Position numbers and translations under genes: made by a program. 64,000 nt of DNA from Ruminococcus sp. (lineage in GTDB: Bacteria > Bacillota > Clostridia > Oscillospirales > Ruminococcaceae), in the NCBI GenBank assembly GCA_017542125.1, contig JAFXXU010000058.1:1-64000 (forward strand), written 5' to 3'. Each line of letters opens with the position of its first letter. Position 1 is the first letter of the stretch. Positions 50,951 to 58,600 of the stretch are shown piece by piece. Under the pieces are notes generated by a model. The model ran no database searches, was not told the origin of the DNA, and saw nothing but the letters and a program-made list of their open reading frames with translations.

Positions 50951-50985
50951 TGTAGTGGCAGGGCCAAAAGCGCCCTGTCACTACA
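50951..50985 (+). promoter_or_regulatory. Intercistronic stem-loop before the membrane ATPase gene
   Basis: TGTAGTGGCAGGGC (50951-50964) pairs perfectly with GCCCTGTCACTACA (50972-50985). No U tract follows. A second, weaker hairpin lies at about 50998-51020. The pair could stabilise the upstream mRNA 3' end or be a processing site, lowering ATPase relative to substrate expression. Confidence 0.6.
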
Positions 50986-51041
50986 TAGCTTTATATGGAG
51001 CTGTCTTTTGGGCAGCCTCCTGCAACGATAAGGGTGATGAT

Positions 51042-54000
51042 ATGGAGAATAATAAGCTGCTGATAGGCGTTCAATTCGTTGACCCCGGCAATAACAAGAG
51101 CCTGGTGTTTGAGCTGATGGTCCTCCGAGACCTTACACTCAAACAGCTGCTTGACGGTATCAAATACGGCCTTGCCAAGAAAGGCGCGGATAAGTTCTAT
51201 TCCCGCTGCAAGAGCATATTTGACGAGTGCGGCGATTACCGCGACGAGTCGGGCTGCTACCGCAGGATCACTCTGACCGCTTACAACAATGCCCTGAGCG
51301 GCGATAAGAGCGACGGCGGCAGGTTCCCCATAACCGAGGACGATATGCAGAGAACTCTTGTGGATATCGGCTTCATCTCCTCCACCAGGATCGTGTTCGA
51401 TCCCAAGGAGGCTTACCGCTCCTATGAGATCAATACCTCCGCTATCATACCCGCCTTCAACCCCTCCGAGCAGAAGGGGGAGGGCATCGCATTCCCTAAT
51501 TACAATATCAGCACCAGGCAGCTTTACCGCTTCGACAACACCCCCGTTGAGATAATCCCGCCCTCTGAGCCTCCGCAGAAATCCGATCAGAACCTGTTCT
51601 TTATGCTTCTGCCCACTCTCATAATGATCTCGGTGACTATCCTGACGAGGACTCTTTCCAGCGGCAGCGGCGGGTTTATGGCCGTGCTGCTCAGTGCAAT
51701 TATGAGCGTTGTCACCCTGGTTACCTCCGTTATCAATTATTTCAGAGGCAAGAAAAAGTATAAGGAGACCCTTGAGGATTGGCGAACCACCTACGAGGAG
51801 TATGTGGATAAGACCATCGCAGGCATCCTTGACAGACAGAAGCGTGACACCGAGAAGCTCAATGAGCTCTATCCCGATGTAAACGAGCTCTTCGATGAGA
51901 AGAACCCCTATAAGAGCGTCTACGGCGTCAGCGGCAACATTTTCAGCCGCTGCCAGGAGGACTATGATTTCCTCACCGTAAGGCTGGGTATCTCCGATAT
52001 GGTGCCCAACAAGTTCGAGATCTCCGGCAGCAAACAGACGCAGATGTTCTCCTCCACGGTCTTCAAGCTCAAATTCGATAAGGTAAAGGTGCTTATCTCC
52101 GACGACGAGGACTACGACAACAAGGATGACGAGACCTTCTATCTCTCCAATCTCCCGAATTATATCTCTGAAAAGTACAGGTTCATGAAGCGCGCACCTA
52201 TGCTGTTCCCCATGAAAAACTGCGGAACGCTGGGTATCGTTGCCCCCAACCGTGTATTCTCCGACCGGCTCATCCAGAGAATGGTCTTTGATATGTGTTT
52301 CTATCAGTCCCCGGAGGATCTACAGTTCATCGTGCTGTTTGACCCCACCGATGACCCCGACAAGATAGAGAGTGCTATCGCCAACTTTAAATTCCTTCCC
52401 CATTTCCGGGACCTTTTCCCCGACCGTTCACAGTTCGTGTTCGACTACGCCAATGCGAATATGGTATTCTCAAATATGCTCAACGAGATGAGTATGAGAG
52501 CCAATTCCGACGGCAGGCATTTCCCCCATATCGTGTTCATAGTGTACCACGAGTACGCAATGAAGGAGCACGCCTTTGCCCAGTATCTGCCCAAGACACC
52601 CGAGCCGGGTGAGCAGTATCAAAACAGCCTGGGCATCACTTTCATCTTCCCGAAGATGTATAAGGAACATCTTCCTTCCTACTGTAACTATGTCATCAAT
52701 TTCACGGGCGACCATACCGCCGACCTCATCCCCCACGAGGACGAGGGGAGCCGCAGGGAGTTCAGCTTCAATATGTCTCCCGAGTGGAACGCCCGCATTT
52801 ACAATACATCCAAGATACTGTCCTCGCTCTGCTTCTCGAAGATCTCCCAGAACGGCAAGGTGCCTTCGGCTGTCAGTCTCTTTGAGCTGTACGGCTTCTC
52901 CAAGAACAACCTTGATATCGGAGCTCTCTGGGACAGCGAAAAGCGTATCAACGTTATCGAGACCCTTTCGGTGCCTATCGGCAAGACCGAGAGCGGTATA
53001 ACCTGCCTTGACCTCCATGAGGACTTTGACGGTCCTCATATGCTGGTTGCAGGTACTACGGGCTCCGGTAAATCCGAGACTATCATCACATACCTGCTCG
53101 GCCTCTGCCTCTATTTCAGACCCGATGAGGTCAATATGATGCTCGTGGATATGAAGGGCGGCGGCTTCATCAAGCGTATCGGAACGCTTCCTCACGTTGT
53201 CGGCTCCGTAACGGACGTTGACGGCGACGAGAACGGAACCGGCGCCGAGTATATGCTCAAGCGCTTCCTGGATGCTCTCCGTTCCGAGATCAAGCGCAGA
53301 AAGATACTCTTCAATTCCATGCACGTTGACAGCATCAACCAGTATATCGGCGCCTGCAGGAATATAGATTCCCATATCAAGAAGATCAACAACCGACTTC
53401 GCGGCGAGGATAAGCCGCCTCTCACCGAGGTTGAGGAAAAGCAGATCAGGGATCAGGCAAGAGATAATTCTCTCGCCCACCTTGTCCTTGTAGTTGATGA
53501 GTTCACAGAGCTCAAGCGCTTCTCCACCGAGAGCAACGATGTTGACTTCATCGGTGAGATCACTACCATCGCCCGTGTGGGACGAAGCCTCGGCTTCCAT
53601 ATCATACTTATATCCCAGAATATCGAGGGCGCCATCACCGACGATATCAGGATCAATTCCAAGTCCCGTCTCTGCCTGAAGGTGGCCACAAGGCAGGCTT
53701 CCAAGGAAATGATCGGCAACGACCTGGCTGCAAGCCCCTCGATGCCCGGCCACGGCAGAGCCTATCTGCTGGTTGGCACCGGCTCCAAGTTCGAGTATTT
53801 CCAGTCGGGATATGCCGGGGCTGTGGCAGAGGAGAACTTCGAGCTCCCCATGGAGATGATCGAAGCCTCCAAGACCGGGACATACACCAAATTCTACCGC
53901 TCGGAAAAGGACAATATCGACGCTATCAAGCGCAAGAAGGAGCTTGAAGCCCAGGGCAAGCTGGAGACCCAGCTCAATGCCGTTGTCGGAGCGGTAAAGA

Positions 54001-54146
54001 CCTACTATAACAGGAACAAATCACGCTATCCGAAGGTGCATATCATATTTGAGAAGCCTCTGCCCGGCAAGATGGTCTACGACAAGGGCAATATCTATGA
54101 GGAGCGCGACGGAAGATTTGAGCTGATGAGGGAGATGACGCAATGA
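51042..54146 (+). CDS. FtsK/SpoIIIE-type membrane ATPase, first half of a split EssC
   Basis: A 1034-residue motor of type VII secretion. I choose the ATG at 51042 (MENNKLLIGVQFVD), after AAGGGTGAT. Residues 1-130 may be ubiquitin-like (LTLKQLLDGI, TLVDIGFISSTRIVF) where EssC usually has FHA domains. Two membrane helices lie at about 183-235. The ATPase domain around 640-930 has Walker A AGTTGSGKSETII (about 668), MLVDMKGGGF and Walker B VLVVDEFTEL (about 815). Typical EssC is about 1480 residues with three ATPase domains; this protein holds the first, and the next gene, overlapping by four bases, holds two more. The split recalls mycobacterial EccCa/EccCb. Confidence 0.9.
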   Translation: MENNKLLIGVQFVDPGNNKSLVFELMVLRDLTLKQLLDGIKYGLAKKGADKFYSRCKSIFDECGDYRDESGCYRRITLTAYNNALSGDKSDGGRFPITEDDMQRTLVDIGFISSTRIVFDPKEAYRSYEINTSAIIPAFNPSEQKGEGIAFPNYNISTRQLYRFDNTPVEIIPPSEPPQKSDQNLFFMLLPTLIMISVTILTRTLSSGSGGFMAVLLSAIMSVVTLVTSVINYFRGKKKYKETLEDWRTTYEEYVDKTIAGILDRQKRDTEKLNELYPDVNELFDEKNPYKSVYGVSGNIFSRCQEDYDFLTVRLGISDMVPNKFEISGSKQTQMFSSTVFKLKFDKVKVLISDDEDYDNKDDETFYLSNLPNYISEKYRFMKRAPMLFPMKNCGTLGIVAPNRVFSDRLIQRMVFDMCFYQSPEDLQFIVLFDPTDDPDKIESAIANFKFLPHFRDLFPDRSQFVFDYANANMVFSNMLNEMSMRANSDGRHFPHIVFIVYHEYAMKEHAFAQYLPKTPEPGEQYQNSLGITFIFPKMYKEHLPSYCNYVINFTGDHTADLIPHEDEGSRREFSFNMSPEWNARIYNTSKILSSLCFSKISQNGKVPSAVSLFELYGFSKNNLDIGALWDSEKRINVIETLSVPIGKTESGITCLDLHEDFDGPHMLVAGTTGSGKSETIITYLLGLCLYFRPDEVNMMLVDMKGGGFIKRIGTLPHVVGSVTDVDGDENGTGAEYMLKRFLDALRSEIKRRKILFNSMHVDSINQYIGACRNIDSHIKKINNRLRGEDKPPLTEVEEKQIRDQARDNSLAHLVLVVDEFTELKRFSTESNDVDFIGEITTIARVGRSLGFHIILISQNIEGAITDDIRINSKSRLCLKVATRQASKEMIGNDLAASPSMPGHGRAYLLVGTGSKFEYFQSGYAGAVAEENFELPMEMIEASKTGTYTKFYRSEKDNIDAIKRKKELEAQGKLETQLNAVVGAVKTYYNRNKSRYPKVHIIFEKPLPGKMVYDKGNIYEERDGRFELMREMTQ

Positions 54147-55696
54147 GTGAGCTGGCAATAGGTATCTACGATAATCTTGACGATCAGACCCAGCCTATCC
54201 TGAACGTCAGCGCCGAGGCGGATAATATGATCCTTTTCGGCGGTCATTCCAGCGGCAAGACCACCTTCATCAAGACCCTGCTGGTAAGGCTCCACGAGAA
54301 TATGGACAGCTCCCGTGAGCGGGATATCTACATTTTGGACTTCGGCGGGAACCTTGGTCAGTACAGGGAACTCCCCAATGTGGCAGCCTGCTTTGACAAC
54401 TCCAATGAGGAAAATGTCCGCCGCGTGTTCAGGACAGTTGAGAACAAGCTGGAGAAGAACACGAAGATACTGGCATCAAGGCAGTTCTTAGAGGTCTGGA
54501 ACAGCGACGAGCCCAAGAAGCCTGCCCACCTGATGCTGATAATCGACAACCTCAATTCGTTTTATGCCGATGAGCGCTATGAGCCCTATCAGGATATGCT
54601 CACCAAGTTCTGCCGCGACGGGCTATCAAAGGGTCTCTCGCTGGTGTTCACCGCATCCGATCTCGGCGGCGGCATAACCAGAGTCCTGGGCAGCTTCAAC
54701 AGGCGCTTTGCTCTGGACGGCTCCGCTGACAAGTATGTGGATATCTTCGGTATGAGAGTCAACGAGCCCATGAAATGCCCGGGACGGGGCATCACCCTCG
54801 TCAACGGCAAGCCCCGTGAGAGCCAGTTCTTCCTGCCCTTTATGGACGAGAAAAACGACCTCCCCGCGTTTAAAGAACGGCTTGCTTCCGAAGCGACTAT
54901 GACCGATAAGCTCACTGCCTTTGACGGCGACCTCACCGAAGAAAACTTCTTCGATTATCTCTCCGGAAGCTTTGAGGAGGATACGGGCGCCGATTGCCCC
55001 GTAGTCGGGCTGGATTATTACGACCATATGCCCATTACCGTCAATATGCACGAGGCGCATTCCATCGCTATCTATGGCAAGAAAAAATTCGGCAAGACAA
55101 ATCTGTTAAAGCTGTTGGTGCGTTTCATCAGAAAGAACCACCCCGATTACCGCCTTGTCTTCTTCGACGACGGCAGACGGCAACTCTACGATGTTTACAA
55201 CGAAGCGCCTCACGGCAGCTTTTATCTCACCTCGGTGGATGAGATACTTGACTTCCTCGACACCAACGGCTATGCAGCTAAAATGGACAGGGGAGTCGTC
55301 AATAAGAATTTCACCGAGAAGCAGAACCCGGGAACCGTATTTGTCTTACAGAACAAAATGCTCTTCCAGGCAGCAGGAGCTCAGCTGCTGAAAAACGTAT
55401 TCCCGAAAATGACCGCCGTCGCTGAGGAGAAGAACTACTGGTTCATCTACTCCGACGTCCGGAAGATCAGCAACAATGACAGGGACACCGAGTCCTCGCT
55501 GAACAACAGCATAGCTGTGGCGTTCCTGCTGGATAACATCTCCGAGTTCGTTTCCGACAGAGGAAGCAGATCGGTCTTCGGGGAAATGGATCCCAAGGAG
55601 CTCAAAAACGAGTATGCAAGATGTGAACTGGGCGACGGCTTCTATTTCGATATAGAATCCGACGAGCTCAAAAAGATAAAATTCATCAAGGTCTGA
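54143..55696 (+). CDS. Second ATPase subunit with two P-loop domains (EssC C-terminal half)
   Basis: A 517-residue cytoplasmic protein. Its ATG overlaps the preceding stop (ATGA), so it is translationally coupled. P-loop 1 is LFGGHSSGKTTFIK (about 33-43), with LMLIIDNLNSFY as a degenerate Walker B. P-loop 2 is IYGKKKFGKTNLLK (about 308-320), with VFFDD. These match domains 2 and 3 of EssC/EccC, which usually bind substrate tails or regulate domain 1. Both retain Gly-Lys-Thr but have weak acidic motifs, so ATP hydrolysis may be reduced. Confidence 0.85.
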   Translation: MSELAIGIYDNLDDQTQPILNVSAEADNMILFGGHSSGKTTFIKTLLVRLHENMDSSRERDIYILDFGGNLGQYRELPNVAACFDNSNEENVRRVFRTVENKLEKNTKILASRQFLEVWNSDEPKKPAHLMLIIDNLNSFYADERYEPYQDMLTKFCRDGLSKGLSLVFTASDLGGGITRVLGSFNRRFALDGSADKYVDIFGMRVNEPMKCPGRGITLVNGKPRESQFFLPFMDEKNDLPAFKERLASEATMTDKLTAFDGDLTEENFFDYLSGSFEEDTGADCPVVGLDYYDHMPITVNMHEAHSIAIYGKKKFGKTNLLKLLVRFIRKNHPDYRLVFFDDGRRQLYDVYNEAPHGSFYLTSVDEILDFLDTNGYAAKMDRGVVNKNFTEKQNPGTVFVLQNKMLFQAAGAQLLKNVFPKMTAVAEEKNYWFIYSDVRKISNNDRDTESSLNNSIAVAFLLDNISEFVSDRGSRSVFGEMDPKELKNEYARCELGDGFYFDIESDELKKIKFIKV

Positions 55697-55708
55697 GGAG
55701 GTATAGTT

Positions 55709-56038
55709 ATGGCTGGAAACGGCGACCGCTGCGTGTGCATCGACACCCGCGCATTTGATAAGTGCATTCGGATGAAGGAGAATTTCATCACCCGCTATGC
55801 TCAGATCGGCGAGCAGTACGAGAAGATCGTCAAGGAGCTTGACCGCAACTGGGACGGTCTCGGAGCGCAGACTTTTATTTCCGATGCTCAGGTCATCAGA
55901 AAGAATATCACTGGTATCGCTGATATCCTTTCTGCTATGTGTAATGCTCTTGAGGATATGCGTGCATCCTTCGGCGAGTGCGACCATTCGCTCGGAGAGT
56001 TCAACCGCAATCCCGAGCAGCAGCCATCAGAGTCGTAA
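55709..56038 (+). CDS. WXG100-family protein downstream of the ATPases
   Basis: A 109-residue protein with the W-D-G motif in LDRNWDGLGAQTFI between two helices. AGGAGG precedes the ATG at a good distance. It differs from the gene at 49760 in having four cysteines (RCVCI, CIRMKE, SAMCNAL, GECDHS region) and a disordered tail. It could be the second partner of the secreted WXG100 pair. Confidence 0.85.
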   Translation: MAGNGDRCVCIDTRAFDKCIRMKENFITRYAQIGEQYEKIVKELDRNWDGLGAQTFISDAQVIRKNITGIADILSAMCNALEDMRASFGECDHSLGEFNRNPEQQPSES

Positions 56039-56044
56039 CAGGGG

Positions 56045-56773
56045 ATGAAGTTCGATCACTGTGTGTTCACGGATAAGGGAGGCAGGTCTGTCAATGAGGA
56101 CAGCGTCGCTGCGGTAAAACGCGGTGAGGATATGTGCTTCATACTCTGTGACGGCCTGGGCGGTCACGGAATGGGAGATCTGGCGTCCTCGCTTGCCGTG
56201 GAGCATATCACCGAGTATTTTCAGAGCTGCGGGAGCATTGAGGAATTTGCCTCGGATGTGCTCCCGAGGGCTCAGGCTGCAATGAAACAGGCACAGAAGC
56301 AGGCCGCCTATACCCGTGCAATGAGAACAACGGCGGTAGTTCTGTGCGTCAGCGGCAATAAAGGGATATGCCTGCATATAGGCGACTCCCGCCTTTACCG
56401 TTTCAGAGACGGCAGGGTGATCTCCCGCACGAGGGATCACAGCATCCCCCAGGTGCTTTATATGTCGGGAGAGATCGAGGAGGCGGAGATACGCCGTCAC
56501 CCCGACCGCAACAGGCTCCTCCACGCTCTGGGCGAGGATTCGGATGAGCTTCGCTATGAGCGCACCGAGTTCGATGTCAGGGAGGGTGATGCCTTCCTGC
56601 TTTGCTCCGACGGCTTCTGGGAGCCCGTCACCGAGCCGGAGATGGAGGCTTTGCTTGCCCAAAACGGCAAGGCTTCAAAATGGCTGGGAGATATGGAGCG
56701 CCTGGCTGTGAAAAACAGTGCCGGCGTCAAAATGGATAATTATTCCGCCATAGCCGTTATTATCAAGAGGTGA
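56045..56773 (+). CDS. PP2C-type Ser/Thr protein phosphatase A
   Basis: A 242-residue metal-dependent phosphatase with the PPM motifs in order: FTDKGGRSVNEDSV, ILCDGLGGHGMGDLAS, MRTTAVVLCV, HIGDSRLYRFRDG, TRDHS, and LLCSDGFWEPVT. Length is typical of PrpC/Stp (about 240-250). The SD-like AGGGG abuts the ATG, so translation likely couples to the WXG100 gene whose stop is 6 bases upstream. It should reverse phosphorylation by the kinase at 58601. Confidence 0.92.
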   Translation: MKFDHCVFTDKGGRSVNEDSVAAVKRGEDMCFILCDGLGGHGMGDLASSLAVEHITEYFQSCGSIEEFASDVLPRAQAAMKQAQKQAAYTRAMRTTAVVLCVSGNKGICLHIGDSRLYRFRDGRVISRTRDHSIPQVLYMSGEIEEAEIRRHPDRNRLLHALGEDSDELRYERTEFDVREGDAFLLCSDGFWEPVTEPEMEALLAQNGKASKWLGDMERLAVKNSAGVKMDNYSAIAVIIKR

Positions 56774-56778
56774 GTTCT

Positions 56779-57498
56779 ATGCGCTGCGAGATACGCAGCT
56801 TTATCGGTACAAGAGCCCGTCAGGAGGACGCCGCCGAGAAGTGCGAAACAGACCGCGGCCTCTTCGTTGCTGTATGTGACGGTATAGGCAGCCGCCCCGA
56901 GGGCGGAGCACCTTCGTCTCTGGCAGCAGGGCGCTTTGCCGAGCTGTTCAAAACCGAGTACACCGAGAATTATCCCGCTTTTATCGTTGATGCTGCCAAC
57001 CGTATAGATGACGAGGTCAACAGGCAGTACGGCGACAGCTGCGGGACAACTGCGGTTACGGCATATATATGCGGTGATGAGCTCTACTGGCTCTCTGTCG
57101 GCGACAGCAGGCTCTATATCCTGCGGGAGGGCAAGCTCAAGCAGATCACCACCGACCACGACTATGCCTATGTCCTCGCTGTGCGGCTGAATAAGAAGCT
57201 CATCGACCGGGCTGCCTACAACGCCGAGCTCCCAAAGGGAAATCGCCTCGCCAGCTTTATCGGTATGGGCGGCATCGACATCGTCGATGTGAACACAGAG
57301 CCCTTCAGGCTGACCCCGGATGACAGGCTACTGCTTGCCACCGACGGCCTCTACAAGTCTCTCGGAGACGCATCTATAAACGAAATAATGAACCGTTACA
57401 GCGATACGTCAGCGGCTGCCGATGCTCTTATGAGCGCGGTGAAGTCCTGCGATGGTCATCTTGACAACACCACCTTTGCTGTTATCGGTCAGAAATAA
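56779..57498 (+). CDS. PP2C-type Ser/Thr protein phosphatase B
   Basis: A 239-residue paralogue of the preceding gene. I choose the ATG at 56779, with AGAGGTGAG 4 bases upstream, over a GTG at 56770 that overlaps the preceding stop. Motifs are IGTRARQEDAAE, VAVCDGIGSRPEGGAPSSLA, CGTTAVTAYI, VGDSRLYILREG, TDHDYAY and LLATDGLYKSLGD. The GGH box of phosphatase A is changed to GSRPEG, so substrate choice or activity may differ. Two tandem PP2C genes in one secretion locus are unusual. Confidence 0.9.
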   Translation: MRCEIRSFIGTRARQEDAAEKCETDRGLFVAVCDGIGSRPEGGAPSSLAAGRFAELFKTEYTENYPAFIVDAANRIDDEVNRQYGDSCGTTAVTAYICGDELYWLSVGDSRLYILREGKLKQITTDHDYAYVLAVRLNKKLIDRAAYNAELPKGNRLASFIGMGGIDIVDVNTEPFRLTPDDRLLLATDGLYKSLGDASINEIMNRYSDTSAAADALMSAVKSCDGHLDNTTFAVIGQK

Positions 57499-57514
57499 AC
57501 CCGGAGGTAATATT

Positions 57515-58567
57515 ATGAAATTAAAGCGCTGCCCCAATATGCATTATTACGATGAGGATAAATATCCGCAGTGTCCCCATTGCGGAGGTGCTTCGGCTGC
57601 TCCCAAGCCCGCCGAGCCTGCACCCGTACCGACTCCCGCACCCAAGCCCGAGCCCGCACCTGCACCGGCACCAGCGCCCAAGCCCGAGCCCGCACCTGCT
57701 CCGGCACCCGCTCCCAAGCCAGAGCCGGCACCTGCCCCCGATAACAATTCGGAAGCCGTATGGAGATGCGGCTGCGGGACCCTCAACAGCGGCAATTTCT
57801 GCGTTCAGTGCGGAGGCCCGCGTCCTGCTCCCAAACCGGAGCCTGCACCCCAGCCCGCTTCCGGCGGCTGGACCTGCACCAAGTGCGGAGCCGTAAACGA
57901 AGGCAAGTTCTGCTGCCAGTGCGGTTCGCCTAAGCCTGTTGATGAGGCACCCGCACCGGAGCCTGCACCTGCTCCTGCTCCGATGCCCGCTCCCGTTCCT
58001 GCTCCCGATCTGATACCGGCACCTGTGCCCGTTCCCGCTCCCGCACCTGCTGCTGAGCCGGAACCCGCACCTCAGCCCGCCCCCTCGGAGGAGCCCAAGC
58101 TGTCCGTCGAGGAAGAGGTCAAAAAGGTAAACTTCACCGGCCATATCGAGGATGCTATTAAAAAGACTGCCCCTCGCAATGATGATGAGGGCGTTACCCA
58201 GATAATCTTCGATGAGCTCTCGGATGAGCTGGTGCTTGGCTGGCTCGTTGTAGCAAGCAAGAGCAACAAGGGCAAGGTCTACACCGTCACCGAAATGAAG
58301 AGCACCCTCGGCCGCGGCGACGCGGAACATATCGTTACTATCGACCTTCACAGCGACCGCGCCGTTTCACGCGGGGCTCAGGCTGTTATCATTTATGACC
58401 CCCTCAATAAGAAATTCTTCCTGCAAAGCGCCGAGGGCAAGACCATCATCTATCTGAACCGTCAGATGCTCCTTATGCCCACCGAGCTCAAGCCCTACGA
58501 TGTTATAATGCTTGGCGAGACCGAGCTTGTATTCGTACCGCTCTGCACCGAGAGGTTCTCGTGGTAA
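57515..58567 (+). CDS. Zinc-ribbon and FHA-domain phosphopeptide-binding protein
   Basis: A 350-residue cytoplasmic protein started at the ATG at 57515, with GGAGG upstream. Three short zinc ribbons are visible: CPNMHYYDEDKYPQCPHCGG (in full), CGCGTLNSGNFCVQCGG and CTKCGAVNEGKFCCQCGS. Pro/Ala/Glu repeats (PAPAPKPEPAPAP) separate them. The C-terminal about 110 residues are an FHA domain: STLGRGDAEHIVTID, DRAVSRGAQAVIIYD, TIIYLNRQMLL. FHA domains bind phosphothreonine, so this protein may read the kinase's mark. Canonical EssC carries FHA domains itself; here the FHA seems to be on a separate protein. Confidence 0.87.
   Translation: MKLKRCPNMHYYDEDKYPQCPHCGGASAAPKPAEPAPVPTPAPKPEPAPAPAPAPKPEPAPAPAPAPKPEPAPAPDNNSEAVWRCGCGTLNSGNFCVQCGGPRPAPKPEPAPQPASGGWTCTKCGAVNEGKFCCQCGSPKPVDEAPAPEPAPAPAPMPAPVPAPDLIPAPVPVPAPAPAAEPEPAPQPAPSEEPKLSVEEEVKKVNFTGHIEDAIKKTAPRNDDEGVTQIIFDELSDELVLGWLVVASKSNKGKVYTVTEMKSTLGRGDAEHIVTIDLHSDRAVSRGAQAVIIYDPLNKKFFLQSAEGKTIIYLNRQMLLMPTELKPYDVIMLGETELVFVPLCTERFSW
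57603..57740 (+). repeat. Pro/Ala/Glu-coding tandem repeats
   Basis: Units like CCCAAGCCCGAGCCCGCACC recur about every 36-42 bases and encode PKPEPAPAP-type linkers between the first and second zinc ribbons of the FHA protein. Confidence 0.7.
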
Positions 58568-58600
58568 AGGCTCATAATTATCCGTAAAGAGGAGAGCAGT

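Noticed and set aside
52470..53753. A 427-codon minus-strand frame inside the membrane ATPase gene
   Set aside because: The opposite strand encodes the Walker A and B motifs of an FtsK/SpoIIIE motor; the antisense frame has no recognisable protein features.
57603..57740. Short direct repeats that might suggest a CRISPR array
   Set aside because: They are in-frame Pro/Ala/Glu codon repeats without unique spacers.
57521..58351. A 276-codon minus-strand Gly/Arg/Cys-rich frame
   Set aside because: It is produced by the Pro/Ala/Glu repeats of the FHA protein read in reverse.
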